From NCBI RefSeq assembly GCF_019243775.1, contig NZ_CP069157.1, positions 1,054,001-1,118,000 on the forward strand: 64,000 bases of DNA, given 5' to 3'. Shown one piece after another: positions 43,078-52,989 of this stretch (its first letter is position 1; every line of letters starts with the position of its first letter). The notes beneath the pieces are model-generated. The model saw nothing but the letters and a program-made list of their open reading frames with translations. It was not told where the DNA came from and did not search any database. This stretch comes from Morganella morganii (lineage in GTDB: Bacteria > Pseudomonadota > Gammaproteobacteria > Enterobacterales > Enterobacteriaceae). The position numbers and the translations under genes were made by a program.

Positions 43078-44094
43078 GTGGAAATTCTTGTCACCGGCGG
43101 TATGGGCTATATCGGCAGCCATACCTGCGTACAGCTGATGAATGCAGGCATGACACCGGTTATTGTGGATAATCTGTGTAATGCCAATGCCAAAGTTCTG
43201 GCGCGGATCACTGCAATTACCGGAAAAGAACCTGTTTTTTATCAGGGGGATATCCGTGATGAAGCCTTTCTTGACAGCGTATTTGCCAAACACCGTATTG
43301 ATGCGGTGATTCACTTTGCGGGCCTGAAAGCCGTGGGTGAATCCGTGGAAAAACCGGTTGAATATTATGATAACAATATCAACGGCACGCTGGTTCTGCT
43401 GCGCAGCATGAAGCGGGCGCAGGTGAAACGGATTATTTTCAGCTCTTCCGCCACTGTTTACGGCGATCCGGCCAGTGTGCCGATCACCGAAGAATCCGCT
43501 ATCGGTAACACCACAAACCCTTACGGCACCAGTAAATACATGGTTGAGCGCATTCTGAATGATGTGCTGATCGCAGATAATGACTGGTCTGTATCACTGC
43601 TGCGTTATTTCAACCCGGTCGGGGCGCATCCGACAGGCACGATGGGTGAGGATCCTAAAGGTATCCCGAATAACCTGACGCCATATATCACTCAGGTTGC
43701 TATCGGCCGCCGTGAAAAAGTCAGTATCTATGGAAACGATTACCCTACACCTGACGGTACCGGGGTGCGTGATTACATCCATGTGATGGATCTGGCGGAC
43801 GGCCATGTTGCGGCACTGAAAACCGTGGCACAGTCCTCCGGGCTGCATATCTATAACCTGGGCACCGGCAAAGGCACCAGTGTGCTGGAAATGATTGCGG
43901 CGTTCAGTAAAGCGGCCGGTAAACCGATCCCGTATGCTGTCTGTGACCGCCGTCCGGGGGATATCGCTGAGTGCTGGTCCAGCCCGGATAAAGCGGCCCG
44001 TGATATGCAGTGGCGTGCCGTCCGCACTGTTGATGATATGGCGCAGGATGCCTGGCGCTGGCAGCAGCAGAACCCGGAAGGTTACGCAGACTGA
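43078..44094 (+). CDS. galE: UDP-glucose 4-epimerase GalE
   Basis: 338 residues, same as E. coli. Interconverts UDP-galactose and UDP-glucose using bound NAD. The Rossmann motif is VTGGMGYIGSHT at the N-terminus, with Ser/Tyr/Lys catalytic residues in FSSSATVYG and NPYGTSKYMVE. The start is GTG with GAGAGG upstream. It is the first gene of galETKM, behind a GalR-type operator. Confidence 0.96.
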   Translation: MEILVTGGMGYIGSHTCVQLMNAGMTPVIVDNLCNANAKVLARITAITGKEPVFYQGDIRDEAFLDSVFAKHRIDAVIHFAGLKAVGESVEKPVEYYDNNINGTLVLLRSMKRAQVKRIIFSSSATVYGDPASVPITEESAIGNTTNPYGTSKYMVERILNDVLIADNDWSVSLLRYFNPVGAHPTGTMGEDPKGIPNNLTPYITQVAIGRREKVSIYGNDYPTPDGTGVRDYIHVMDLADGHVAALKTVAQSSGLHIYNLGTGKGTSVLEMIAAFSKAAGKPIPYAVCDRRPGDIAECWSSPDKAARDMQWRAVRTVDDMAQDAWRWQQQNPEGYAD

Positions 44095-44167
44095 CGAAAT
44101 ACGAAAACCGGTAACGCCTGAGGACAATCATCGCTAACCCGTTTCATCGTCAGAGAGAATTGTGTCT

Positions 44168-45220
44168 ATGATGACTTTTGATCCGTCTGATTGCCCTCAC
44201 CGCCGCTATAACCCGTTAACGGGACAGTGGATTTTAGTCTCTCCTCACCGGGCAAAACGCCCGTGGCAGGGGAGAGATGAAGTCGCTGATGTGGCGGATT
44301 TACCGGCTTATGACCCTGACTGTTTTTTGTGTCCGGGAAATACCCGGGTAAGCGGCGATATTAATCCTGCTTACACCGGCACTTATGTTTTTCAGAATGA
44401 TTTCTCCGCGCTGAGACCGCAGCCCTGCACACAGCCGGAAAACACCAGTCCGTTATTTCAGACTCAGGCCGTCAGCGGGCTGAGCCGCGTGCTCTGTTTT
44501 TCTCCCGACCACAGCAAAACTCTGCCGGAACTGCCGGTGGCACAAATCCGTGCCGTCATTGATACCTGGCAGGCGCAGGCACAGGAACTCGGGGAAAAAT
44601 ACCTCTGGGTGCAGCTGTTTGAGAATAAAGGGGAACTGATGGGCTGCTCACAGCCGCATCCGCACGGTCAGATCTGGGCCGGTGATTTTCTGCCTGATGC
44701 CCTGAGCCGCAAAGACGGACTGCTGCGCGACTATTCCCGGCAGCACGGCAGTAACCTGCTGCTGGATTACGCGCAGGCGGAGCTGAAAGACGGCAGCCGT
44801 ATTGTGACGGAAACGGAGCACTGGCTGGCAGTGGTGCCGTACTGGGCGGCGTGGCCGTTTGAAACCATGCTGCTGCCGAAACACCGCGTGATCACCCGGA
44901 TGGAAGCCATGACAGATGCGGAGCGGGATGACCTCGCACTGGCACTGAAAAAACTCACCAGCCGCTACGATAACCTGTTCCGCTGTGCCTTCCCGTACTC
45001 GATGGGCTGGCATTTTGCGCCGTATTTTCAGCAGGGCGAACCGCTGGATCACTGGCAGTTACATGCACTCTATTATCCGCCGCTGCTGCGTTCCGCGACA
45101 GTGCGCAAATTTATGGTCGGCTATGAAATGCTGGCGGAAAGCCAGCGTGACCTGACACCGGAGCAGGCTGCAGAGCGGCTGCGTGTAGTCAGCGACCACC
45201 ATTTTAAAACCCCTTTATAA
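44168..45220 (+). CDS. galT: Galactose-1-phosphate uridylyltransferase GalT
   Basis: 350 residues. Transfers UMP from UDP-glucose to galactose-1-phosphate through a uridylylated His in [11 protein letters not shown]. The zinc ligands CFLCPG are present. Motifs [24 protein letters not shown] and [12 protein letters not shown] are standard. Start candidates are GTG 44162, ATG 44168 and ATG 44171; I chose 44168 by distance from GAGAG. It follows galE by 73 bases. Confidence 0.95.
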   Translation: MMTFDPSDCPHRRYNPLTGQWILVSPHRAKRPWQGRDEVADVADLPAYDPDCFLCPGNTRVSGDINPAYTGTYVFQNDFSALRPQPCTQPENTSPLFQTQAVSGLSRVLCFSPDHSKTLPELPVAQIRAVIDTWQAQAQELGEKYLWVQLFENKGELMGCSQPHPHGQIWAGDFLPDALSRKDGLLRDYSRQHGSNLLLDYAQAELKDGSRIVTETEHWLAVVPYWAAWPFETMLLPKHRVITRMEAMTDAERDDLALALKKLTSRYDNLFRCAFPYSMGWHFAPYFQQGEPLDHWQLHALYYPPLLRSATVRKFMVGYEMLAESQRDLTPEQAAERLRVVSDHHFKTPL

Positions 45221-45233
45221 TCTGAGGTTTCCG

Positions 45234-46388
45234 ATGAAAACAGTTATCAGCAAGGCACTACATGCCTTTGAACAGTGCTTCGGCGCATCCCCTGACATGC
45301 TGATCCGGGCACCGGGCCGCGTGAATCTGATTGGCGAACACACAGATTATAACGACGGTTTTGTTCTGCCGTGTGCCATTGATTTCGGCACCGTGGCAGC
45401 CGCCTCGCGGCGTGATGATCAGAAGGTCTGCGTGGTGGCTGCGGATTATGATAATGATCGCGATGAGTTTGATCTCTCACAGCCGATCGAATACCGCGAT
45501 AATAAATTGTGGGCAAATTATATCCGCGGCGTGATCAAATACCTGGCGGAGCGCGGTTTTGTGTTCGGCGGGATGAATATTGCTGTCAGCGGCAATGTGC
45601 CGCAGGGCGCGGGTCTGAGCAGTTCCGCCTCGCTGGAGGTGGTGATCGGCCAGACTGTCAAAGCCCTGTATGATTTACCCGTCAGCCGTGAAGTCATTGC
45701 CCTGAACGGGCAGCAGGCGGAGAACCAGTTTGTCGGCTGTAACTGCGGCATTATGGATCAGCTGATTTCAGCCTGTGGTGAAGACGGGCACGCATTGCTG
45801 ATCGACTGCCGCAGCCTGGAAACCCGCGCGGTTGCCATGCCGGAAAACAGTGTGGTGATGATTATTAACTCCAACAAAAAACGCGGCCTGGTGGACAGCG
45901 AATACAACACCCGGCGGCGTCAGTGTGAGGCGGCAGCGGAGTTCTTCGGCGTTCCGGCGCTGCGGGATGTGACTATGGAGCTGTTCACCGCCCGGGCTCA
46001 TGAGCTGGATGCGGTGACCGCGAAACGGGCCCGTCATGTGATCAGCGAAAATATCCGCACCCTGGCAGCGGCGGAAGCTCTGAAAGACGGGGATTTACCG
46101 CGTCTCAGTCAGCTGATGGCGGAGTCCCATCACTCTATGCGTGATGACTTTGAAATCACGGTCCCTGAAATTGATGCTCTGGTCACGATTATCGGTGATG
46201 TTATCGGCGCGGAAGGCGGTGTCCGCATGACCGGCGGCGGCTTCGGCGGTTGTGTGGTCGCGCTGGTGAAGCCGGAACATGTCGCTCCGGTTACAGACGC
46301 GATTAACGCACACTATACGGCGATCTCCGGTCTGACTGCGGATATTTATGTCTGCCGTGCCAGTGACGGCGCCGGTGTGATCCGCTGA
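45234..46388 (+). CDS. galK: Galactokinase GalK
   Basis: 384 residues, GHMP kinase family; phosphorylates galactose at C1. Signature [22 protein letters not shown] (about 25-46), ATP-binding [14 protein letters not shown] (about 123-136), and the third motif [16 protein letters not shown] near the C-terminus are intact. It starts 13 bases after galT. Confidence 0.96.
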   Translation: MKTVISKALHAFEQCFGASPDMLIRAPGRVNLIGEHTDYNDGFVLPCAIDFGTVAAASRRDDQKVCVVAADYDNDRDEFDLSQPIEYRDNKLWANYIRGVIKYLAERGFVFGGMNIAVSGNVPQGAGLSSSASLEVVIGQTVKALYDLPVSREVIALNGQQAENQFVGCNCGIMDQLISACGEDGHALLIDCRSLETRAVAMPENSVVMIINSNKKRGLVDSEYNTRRRQCEAAAEFFGVPALRDVTMELFTARAHELDAVTAKRARHVISENIRTLAAAEALKDGDLPRLSQLMAESHHSMRDDFEITVPEIDALVTIIGDVIGAEGGVRMTGGGFGGCVVALVKPEHVAPVTDAINAHYTAISGLTADIYVCRASDGAGVIR

Positions 46389-46399
46389 CCGGAGGGGAT

Positions 46400-47470
46400 A
46401 TGACACATATGCAGCAGCGCCCTTATGAACGGGCGCTGGCAACCGAACCGGCCGCAGACGGCAGACCGGCGGAGGTAGTGGTTCTGACCAACCACAACGG
46501 CATGCGCATCAGTATTGCCGATACCGGCGCGACCTGGCTCAGCTGTGAGTTGCCGCTGGCAGACGGAATGCGGGATGTGGTGTGCGGTGTGGCGGACAGC
46601 GCCGGATTTGCCCGTCAGACCGCCTATTTCGGCGCGACGGTCGGGCGCTTTGCCAACCGGATTGCGGGCGGTGGTTTCACCCTGAACGGGCAGTTTTATC
46701 CGCTCGCCTGTAATGAAGGCACCACCTGTCTGCATGGCGGAACGGATAACTTCAGCCACCGGCGCTGGCAGATCCGCCGTCGTTCAGCGGATTCCGTAAC
46801 ATTTTCCCTGCAGTCGCCGGATGGTGACCAGGGTTTTCCGGGCAATCTCAGTGCAGAAGTCACTTATCAGCTGACGCCGGAAAACGAAGTCCGCCTGACT
46901 TACCGGACACAAACAGACAAAGCCTGTCCGGTCAGTCTGACCAATCATGCCTATTTCAACCTTGCCGGTGAAAACAGCGGCGTGAAGGTGACAGAAGGGG
47001 AAATGCAGATCCGGGCGGACAAACGTCTGGGGCTGAATGCAGATAACTTACCTGACGGGACGCTCTGCCCGGTAGCCGGCACTGTGTTTGATTTGCGCAC
47101 CCGCAGGCCGCTGTCTCAGGGTTTTATGTCTGAGGCGGCACAGCAGCTGACAAAAGGCTTTGATCACGCCTTTGTGCCGGACCCGGCATTGTGTGACGGT
47201 AAACAGATTATCGCGGCGTACTGGTCACCGGCGGGGGATGTGTGTCTGGAAGTGGCAACCACCATGCCCTGCATACAGCTTTATACCGGCAATTATCTCG
47301 GCGGTCAGCCGGGAAAACACGGCGATTATCAGGATTATGCCGGGCTGGCGCTGGAAACCCAGTATTTCCCGGACGGGCCGAATCACCCGCACTGGCCGGA
47401 TGCGGTCAAAGGCATTTCAGCAGCGGGGGAACAGCGGGAGAGTGTAACAGTATACCGGTTTGTGTTTTAG
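46400..47470 (+). CDS. galM: Aldose 1-epimerase (mutarotase) GalM
   Basis: 356 residues. Converts beta- to alpha-D-galactose, the form used by GalK. Key residues are in YFGATVGRFANRI, CLHGGTDNFSHRRW (His), SLTNHAYFNLAG (His) and GLALETQYFPDGPNHP (Glu). GGAGGGG precedes the ATG and the gene starts 11 bases after galK, so it closes the operon. Confidence 0.94.
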   Translation: MTHMQQRPYERALATEPAADGRPAEVVVLTNHNGMRISIADTGATWLSCELPLADGMRDVVCGVADSAGFARQTAYFGATVGRFANRIAGGGFTLNGQFYPLACNEGTTCLHGGTDNFSHRRWQIRRRSADSVTFSLQSPDGDQGFPGNLSAEVTYQLTPENEVRLTYRTQTDKACPVSLTNHAYFNLAGENSGVKVTEGEMQIRADKRLGLNADNLPDGTLCPVAGTVFDLRTRRPLSQGFMSEAAQQLTKGFDHAFVPDPALCDGKQIIAAYWSPAGDVCLEVATTMPCIQLYTGNYLGGQPGKHGDYQDYAGLALETQYFPDGPNHPHWPDAVKGISAAGEQRESVTVYRFVF

Positions 47471-47521
47471 ACAGTGGCTCACAACGGTGAGCCACTCAGG
47501 CCGTTGACAAACTTTGCTTTA

Positions 47522-47893
<372 letters not shown>

Positions 47894-47952
47894 TTAGCAG
47901 AGTTACACCGGATGGCAAGTACCGGGATCACAAAACAATAACGGAGCGGTAA

Positions 47953-48957
47953 ATGGCAACCATTAAAGATGTTGCGAAACTGGCGGGGGTATCAGTGGCA
48001 ACGGTCTCGCGGGTTATCAATCAGTCACCGAAAGCCGGTGCGGAATCCATCCGTGCGGTTCAGGCGGCCATGAAGGAGCTGGCTTACCGCCCGAATGCGG
48101 CGGCGCGGGCGCTGGTCAGCCAGAGCAGTGATATTGTCGGCGTGCTGGTGGGGGATGTGTCCGATCCGTTTTTCGGTTCATTGGTCAAAGCCGCAGATGA
48201 GGTGGCGCATCAGCACGGAAAACATCTTTTAATCGGCAATGGCTACCACCGGCAGGAGGATGAGCGGCGCGGTATCGAATTACTGATGAACAGCCGTTGT
48301 GATGCCTGTGTGATCCATGCCAAAGCACTGAGTGATGAAGAACTGCGCGGCTATGCAGCGGAAATGCCGTCGATGGTGTTTATCAACCGTATGATCCCGG
48401 GGCTGGAAAACCGCTGTGTCGCTCTGGATAACAGACGCGGAACCCAGCTTGCCACACAATATTTGCTGAAACAGGGGCACCGCCATATTGCCTGCTTATC
48501 GTCATCACACACGATTGAGGACAGTGCGCAACGGCTGGCGGGCTACAGAGATGCTCTGACAGAGGCCGGTTGTGAGCTGCCGGAAGCCTATATTGCCGTT
48601 GGTGAACCGGTGGCAGAAGGCGGAGAGGCGGCAATGAGCGCTGTTTTGTCCCTTTCACTGCCGGTGACGGCGGTCGTGGCATACAACGATTTTATGGCGG
48701 CGGGGGCGCTGTCGGTGATTGAAGCGAACGGGCTGCGCGCGCCGGAAGATATTTCTGTTATCGGCTTTGATGACAGCATGATCGCACGATATATCCAACC
48801 TCGTCTGACCACAATACGTTATCCTGTTGACATGATGGCTCAGACAGCAACACAGCTGGCACTGGCGCTGGCGTCCTCGCAGGCGCTGCCGTTTTGTCCG
48901 CCGTGTTACACACCGACTCTGGTTCTCCGCCACTCGGTGATGAGCAGATTTTCCTGA
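47953..48957 (+). CDS. galR: LacI family galactose repressor GalR/GalS
   Basis: 334 residues. The HTH MATIKDVAKLAGVSVATVSRVINQSPKAG is GalR-like, and the core keeps GVLVGDVSDPFFGSLVKA, HLLIGNGYHRQEDERRGIE, FINRMIPGLENRCVALD and TTIRYPVDMMA. GalR and GalS cannot be told apart from sequence alone. It would bind the galE palindrome at 42952. It ends with a strong terminator. Confidence 0.9.
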   Translation: MATIKDVAKLAGVSVATVSRVINQSPKAGAESIRAVQAAMKELAYRPNAAARALVSQSSDIVGVLVGDVSDPFFGSLVKAADEVAHQHGKHLLIGNGYHRQEDERRGIELLMNSRCDACVIHAKALSDEELRGYAAEMPSMVFINRMIPGLENRCVALDNRRGTQLATQYLLKQGHRHIACLSSSHTIEDSAQRLAGYRDALTEAGCELPEAYIAVGEPVAEGGEAAMSAVLSLSLPVTAVVAYNDFMAAGALSVIEANGLRAPEDISVIGFDDSMIARYIQPRLTTIRYPVDMMAQTATQLALALASSQALPFCPPCYTPTLVLRHSVMSRFS

Positions 48958-49021
48958 CGAGAATGTGTTAATTTTATTTATTAGTTATCCCTCACTATTT
49001 ACTTTGGTACTTTGTTAGAAG

Positions 49022-49056
49022 GCTGCAAATTCACCTGAATTTGCAGCATTTTTTTT
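49022..49056 (+). terminator. galR terminator
   Basis: GCTGCAAATTC pairs perfectly with GAATTTGCAGC over an ACCT loop, followed by eight T residues. Confidence 0.95.
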
Positions 49057-49128
49057 ATCCTGCGATTTTCATTCCCGCCGTTTACTCTCCAGCTGTACTT
49101 TCCGGTTTAACGATGTCACAGCAATTTA

Positions 49129-49204
49129 TTATCATCATGATAATAATTTTCATTTGCGATCATATTCTCAATGGCATATATCAATGATAGGATTAATCAT
49201 TCTC
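49129..49204 (+). promoter_or_regulatory. Fur-box region of the TonB-dependent receptor
   Basis: TTATCATCATGATAA (49129-49143) is a perfect palindrome around one C. GATAATAATTTTCATTTGC (49139-49157) and GATAGGATTAATCATTCTC (49186-49204) each match 14 of 19 bases of the Fur consensus. All lie 46-121 bases before the start codon. Confidence 0.72.
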
Positions 49205-49249
49205 ATTTAATACTTCAAATAAAAAATATCAATCCAGTCAGGGAATAAT

Positions 49250-51289
49250 ATGAACGCCTCATTCAAACGCTCACTGCTTGCTGTTGCTGTTATGTCAGCG
49301 GCCACCGCCGCTTATGCTGAAAATAAAGATGACACCATCGTGGTTACCGCTTCCGGTTTTGCGCAGGAAATGCGCGATGCACCGGCGAGTATCACCGTTA
49401 TCACCAAGGAGCAGTTACAAAATAAACCGGCTGCCAACCTGATTGACATGGTGAAAGATGTGGAAGGTGTCAGTGTGATCGGCGGTAGCCTGAAGCCGGA
49501 TATCAGCATCCGTGGTCTGTCCGGGGATTACACCCTGATTATGGTGGATGGTCGTCGTCAGAACAGCCGTGAATCCCGCCCGAACGGCAGCGGCGGTTAC
49601 GAAGCCGGGTTTATCCCGCCGGTGGAAGCCATTGAACGCATTGAAGTGATCCGCGGACCGATGTCCTCCCTGTATGGTTCCGATGCGATGGGTGGTGTGA
49701 TTAACATCATCACTAAAGCAGTGGCAGACGAATGGCACGGCTCAATGGGTATGGGCGGTATCATTCAGGAAAGTAAAGATTACGGTAACTCCGCAAATAC
49801 GGATTTCTATGTCTCCGGGCCGCTGATTAAAGACAAGCTGGGGTTACAGGTTTACGGCGGGCTGAACTATCGCCGCGAAGATAAACTCCTGGAAGGTACA
49901 CCGCGCAAAGACGACAAAAATATCACCGCTAAACTGGCCTTTACGCCGGTTGAAGGGCAGAAATTCCTTGCGGAAGTCGGCCGCAGCACACAGGAACACA
50001 CATCTACCCCGGGGAAATCGATTGATGAGACAACTACCCGTGGCGGTATCGTTCAGAAGAACAACAAATCCGAAGTACACAACAATCGTAACCACTGGGC
50101 GCTGACCTGGAAAGGTGACTGGGACGAAATTAACAGTGAAGTGAGTGTGTATCAGGAAAATACCATCCGTAAAACCAATACCGGCAAATGGAATAAAGTC
50201 AGTGAAGACTGGGTCATGGCATATGAAGCCCGCCAGCCGGAAGTCACCAATACTGTGGTTGACGGAAAGGTCACTGCATTCCTGCCGTCTAACGTCCTGA
50301 CTGTCGGCGGACAATATCAGTATGCCAAACTGAAAGATGATTCCGTGATTAAAAACAAACAGACCGTCACTGAAAAAATGACTGCTGAGCAGAAAGCGCT
50401 GTTTGTGGAAGATGAATTCAGTGTAACCGACGACCTGACGCTGACCGGCGGTCTGCGTATGGACGACCACGAATTCTACGGTAAACACTGGAACCCGCGT
50501 GCCTATGCCGTCTATAAGCTGACAGATGAAATCACCATCAAAGGTGGCGTGGCGAAAGCCTTCCGTGCCCCGACACTGCGAGAGTTAAGCCCGAATTTCG
50601 GAACGTCCACACAAGGCGGTGCGGCTATCATGTACGGTAACCGTGACCTGAAACCGGAAACCAGCGTTACCGAAGAACTGGGTATTGCTTATGACCACGA
50701 ATCCGGTTTCTCTGCCAGTGCAACCCTGTTTAACACCGAATTCAAAAACAAGCTGACCAGCTACCAGGTCGCCGGTCAAACCGATCCGCTGACCGGCCTG
50801 AATATGTTTATCTACGACAACGTGGGTAAAGCGAATATCCGTGGTGTGGAAATGGCTTCCCGTATTCCGGTGGCAGAAAAATGGAATCTGAACCTGAACT
50901 ACACCTTCACCGATTCAGAACGTAAGAGTGACGACGAAAAACTCAACGGTAAATCCCTGAAAGGACAACCGCTGGAAATGACACCGCGTCATATGGCGAA
51001 TGCCAGACTTGACTGGCAGTACCGCCCGGATATGAACTTCTACACTCAGGCAAACTACACCGGCAAACAGGTCTGGGCAGCACAGCGTAACGGGGCCAAA
51101 CAGCCGCGTGAACGCAGCGGGATCACCACCCTCGACCTCGGGATGACATACCAGGTCATGCCAAATGCGCTGCTGAACTTCGCAGTACTGAACATCGCCA
51201 ACGAGAAAGGGGATGATATCGAGACTAACGGGAACTGGCAGATCGATGAAGGGCGCCGGTATTGGGCTAATCTGAAACTGAATTTCTGA
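49250..51289 (+). CDS. TonB-dependent catecholate siderophore receptor (CirA/IrgA-like)
   Basis: 679 residues with a signal peptide of about 23 residues (ending AYA-ENK). The TonB box DDTIVVTAS is at the mature N-terminus. The plug domain contains DMVKDVEGVSVIGGSLKPDISIRGLSGDYTLIMVDGRR and ERIEVIRGPMSSLYGSDAMGGVINIITK. A beta-barrel ends in Phe. It takes up ferric catecholates or their breakdown products. Fur boxes precede it and an IroE-like esterase gene follows after a repeat nest. Confidence 0.9.
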   Translation: MNASFKRSLLAVAVMSAATAAYAENKDDTIVVTASGFAQEMRDAPASITVITKEQLQNKPAANLIDMVKDVEGVSVIGGSLKPDISIRGLSGDYTLIMVDGRRQNSRESRPNGSGGYEAGFIPPVEAIERIEVIRGPMSSLYGSDAMGGVINIITKAVADEWHGSMGMGGIIQESKDYGNSANTDFYVSGPLIKDKLGLQVYGGLNYRREDKLLEGTPRKDDKNITAKLAFTPVEGQKFLAEVGRSTQEHTSTPGKSIDETTTRGGIVQKNNKSEVHNNRNHWALTWKGDWDEINSEVSVYQENTIRKTNTGKWNKVSEDWVMAYEARQPEVTNTVVDGKVTAFLPSNVLTVGGQYQYAKLKDDSVIKNKQTVTEKMTAEQKALFVEDEFSVTDDLTLTGGLRMDDHEFYGKHWNPRAYAVYKLTDEITIKGGVAKAFRAPTLRELSPNFGTSTQGGAAIMYGNRDLKPETSVTEELGIAYDHESGFSASATLFNTEFKNKLTSYQVAGQTDPLTGLNMFIYDNVGKANIRGVEMASRIPVAEKWNLNLNYTFTDSERKSDDEKLNGKSLKGQPLEMTPRHMANARLDWQYRPDMNFYTQANYTGKQVWAAQRNGAKQPRERSGITTLDLGMTYQVMPNALLNFAVLNIANEKGDDIETNGNWQIDEGRRYWANLKLNF

Positions 51290-51308
51290 TTACGCGTCAT
51301 CCTTCGCC

Positions 51309-51396
51309 CTGTGGCGGCGTTGGCTTCGTTCGGCTCCCCCGGTCACATACTGATGTATGCTCCCGGGGATATCCTCACTTTGCCGCCTTGCCACAG
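51309..51396. repeat. Imperfect inverted-repeat element A1
   Basis: CTGTGGC and GCCACAG bound an 88-base element directly after the receptor gene. Inner parts also pair partly (CATAC/GTATG; CTCCCCC and CCGGGGA regions), so it folds into a long hairpin. No ORF is inside. Confidence 0.7.
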
Positions 51397-51430
51397 AGCG
51401 AATGATTTAGCGTAACGCGTCTCTTTGTTT

Positions 51431-51657
51431 TGTGGCGGCGTTGGCTGCTCTCAGGAAACCAGGTCAATATTCTGTTTACACAATACGTTATGTAGACGGC
51501 AGATGCTGCGCAGAAAAACGAAAAGCGTAGAGCGCCAGGGATGGCGCGATCCGAGCGAACAAGGATGTGACAGCGTCTTTTCGTTCTGCGTGGTATCAGC
51601 CGGATCACCGTGGCAGAATCAGGCCCCCGGAATCCTTCCCTTGCCGCCTTGCCACAG
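51431..51657. repeat. Element A2, interrupted copy of A1
   Basis: Its left end TGTGGCGGCGTTGGCT and right end TTGCCGCCTTGCCACAG match A1, but the middle is replaced by about 140 bases that include hairpin repeat copy 3 (51509-51590) and a stray left-end piece, CCGTGGCAGAAT, near 51608. A third left-end-like piece lies at 51789-51815. This suggests nested insertion and decay. Confidence 0.65.
51509..51590 (+). repeat. Dispersed hairpin repeat, copy 3
   Basis: Arms CGCAG...AACGAAAAG and CTTTTCGTTCTGCG pair. The core has a perfect 6-bp stem GCGCCA/TGGCGC with a GGGA loop (51532-51547) and GAACAAGGATGT (51557-51568). A truncated fourth copy with the same GAACAAGGATGT and a right arm lies at 51678-51724. 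Confidence 0.8.
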
Positions 51658-51844
51658 AACGGATGATTCAGCAGATTTCGCGAACAAGGATGTGTCAGCG
51701 TCTTTCCGCTTTGCCGGTTATCCCGCTGCCCGGGTTTGAAAGAAAATGGTTTTATTTTTTCCGGGGATGGCGCGAACCGAATCTGCGTCATCCTCCGTCC
51801 CGTGGCAGAATTGGTTTTTTAAGTAAGTCTTTCCCGGAGTCAGG

Positions 51845-52705
51845 ATGTGGAAAAAAATAATGGTGATTTGTTGCATGATGGCTGTATCTCCCCTGATGGC
51901 GCGGCCTTCACAAGAGATTACGCCGCTCACTGAAGCGGCAGAGCAACAGTTCACAGTAACGCATCATGAGATGCAGCAGGGTGATCGTCACTACTGCCTC
52001 TTTATCGCGCAGCCGAAACAGCCGCAGACGGCGTACACTGTGCTCTATATGCTCGATGGTAACGGACAGTTTCCGATGATGATTAACCGGCTCAGCGCCG
52101 GTAAAACCCGGCCGCTGCCGCTGGTGGTGGGGATCGGTTATCCCTCAGATCAGGCTTACCCGAAAACCCGCACCTTTGATTACACACCGCCCGCAACCGG
52201 TGAACAGTTTGCTGCAGGCGGCGGTGAACTTCCTTTCCGGCAGTTTATCCGCGAACAGGTTATTCCGTGGGTGAGCAGTCACTATTCTGTTAACGACCAC
52301 CGCTACTTCTTTGGCCACAGCCTCGGCGGATTGTTTGTGCTGAGAACGGCCACGGATGAACCCGGTTTATTTACCGATTACATCAGTGCCAGCCCGTCCC
52401 TCTGGTGGGGCAATGGCACTTATATGACAGCAGAACGTTTTGATCGCCTCCCGGCGGATATCCGGCTGACCATCACTCAGGGCGGACTGGAAGAAAAACC
52501 CGATCTGAGCAAAATGAGCGAAGAACAAAAACACAATCTGTCCGTCCGTTACAGTGACATTACCGCACGGGAAGTGTGTGAGCAGTTACAACTGCGCGGC
52601 AAACAGTGTCAGTTCCTGAGCTTCCCCGGAAAGTCCCACGGCAGTGTTATCCCCGATGCACTGGAGACGGTGATTTCCTTATTACCGGCGGATAAGGAAA
52701 AATAA
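51845..52705 (+). CDS. IroE-like periplasmic siderophore esterase
   Basis: 286 residues with an N-terminal signal or anchor (about 1-19). Alpha/beta hydrolase of the esterase-D/Fes-IroE group: VLYMLDGNGQFPMM, nucleophile Ser in RYFFGHSLGGLFVL (GxSxG), SASPSLWWGNGTY and catalytic His in FPGKSHGSVIPDAL. IroE-type enzymes cleave enterobactin-like trilactones in the periplasm. Being beside a catecholate receptor fits uptake of linearised xenosiderophore. No siderophore synthesis genes are in the window. Confidence 0.85.
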   Translation: MWKKIMVICCMMAVSPLMARPSQEITPLTEAAEQQFTVTHHEMQQGDRHYCLFIAQPKQPQTAYTVLYMLDGNGQFPMMINRLSAGKTRPLPLVVGIGYPSDQAYPKTRTFDYTPPATGEQFAAGGGELPFRQFIREQVIPWVSSHYSVNDHRYFFGHSLGGLFVLRTATDEPGLFTDYISASPSLWWGNGTYMTAERFDRLPADIRLTITQGGLEEKPDLSKMSEEQKHNLSVRYSDITAREVCEQLQLRGKQCQFLSFPGKSHGSVIPDALETVISLLPADKEK

Positions 52706-52741
52706 GTTATTTTTTTGTTAATCTGCATGTGAAAATACCGA

Positions 52742-52777
52742 AAATAACAGGGGAAACCCCATATTCCTCTGTTATTT
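52742..52777 (+). terminator. Hairpin after the esterase gene
   Basis: AAATAACAG pairs with CTGTTATTT, with an inner GGGG/CCCC alternative. No T-run follows, so termination is uncertain. Confidence 0.45.
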
Positions 52778-52989
52778 CCTTCCATAACAAAAACTACTCG
52801 CAGCCATTAGTTTTTTTGATTTCATTTTTCCCTCGCAAGGGGCTATATTCCGCTCCGTTTCAGACATAAATTCACAATCCACTGCTTCTATCAATGACCC
52901 GTCATCAACCATTTTGGCGATGAAACAGCCTGAGAAAAAAAAGCAGCGTCATGTTTTTTTGATTTTTTTGTTTTAGGTGGAGAAAAGCA

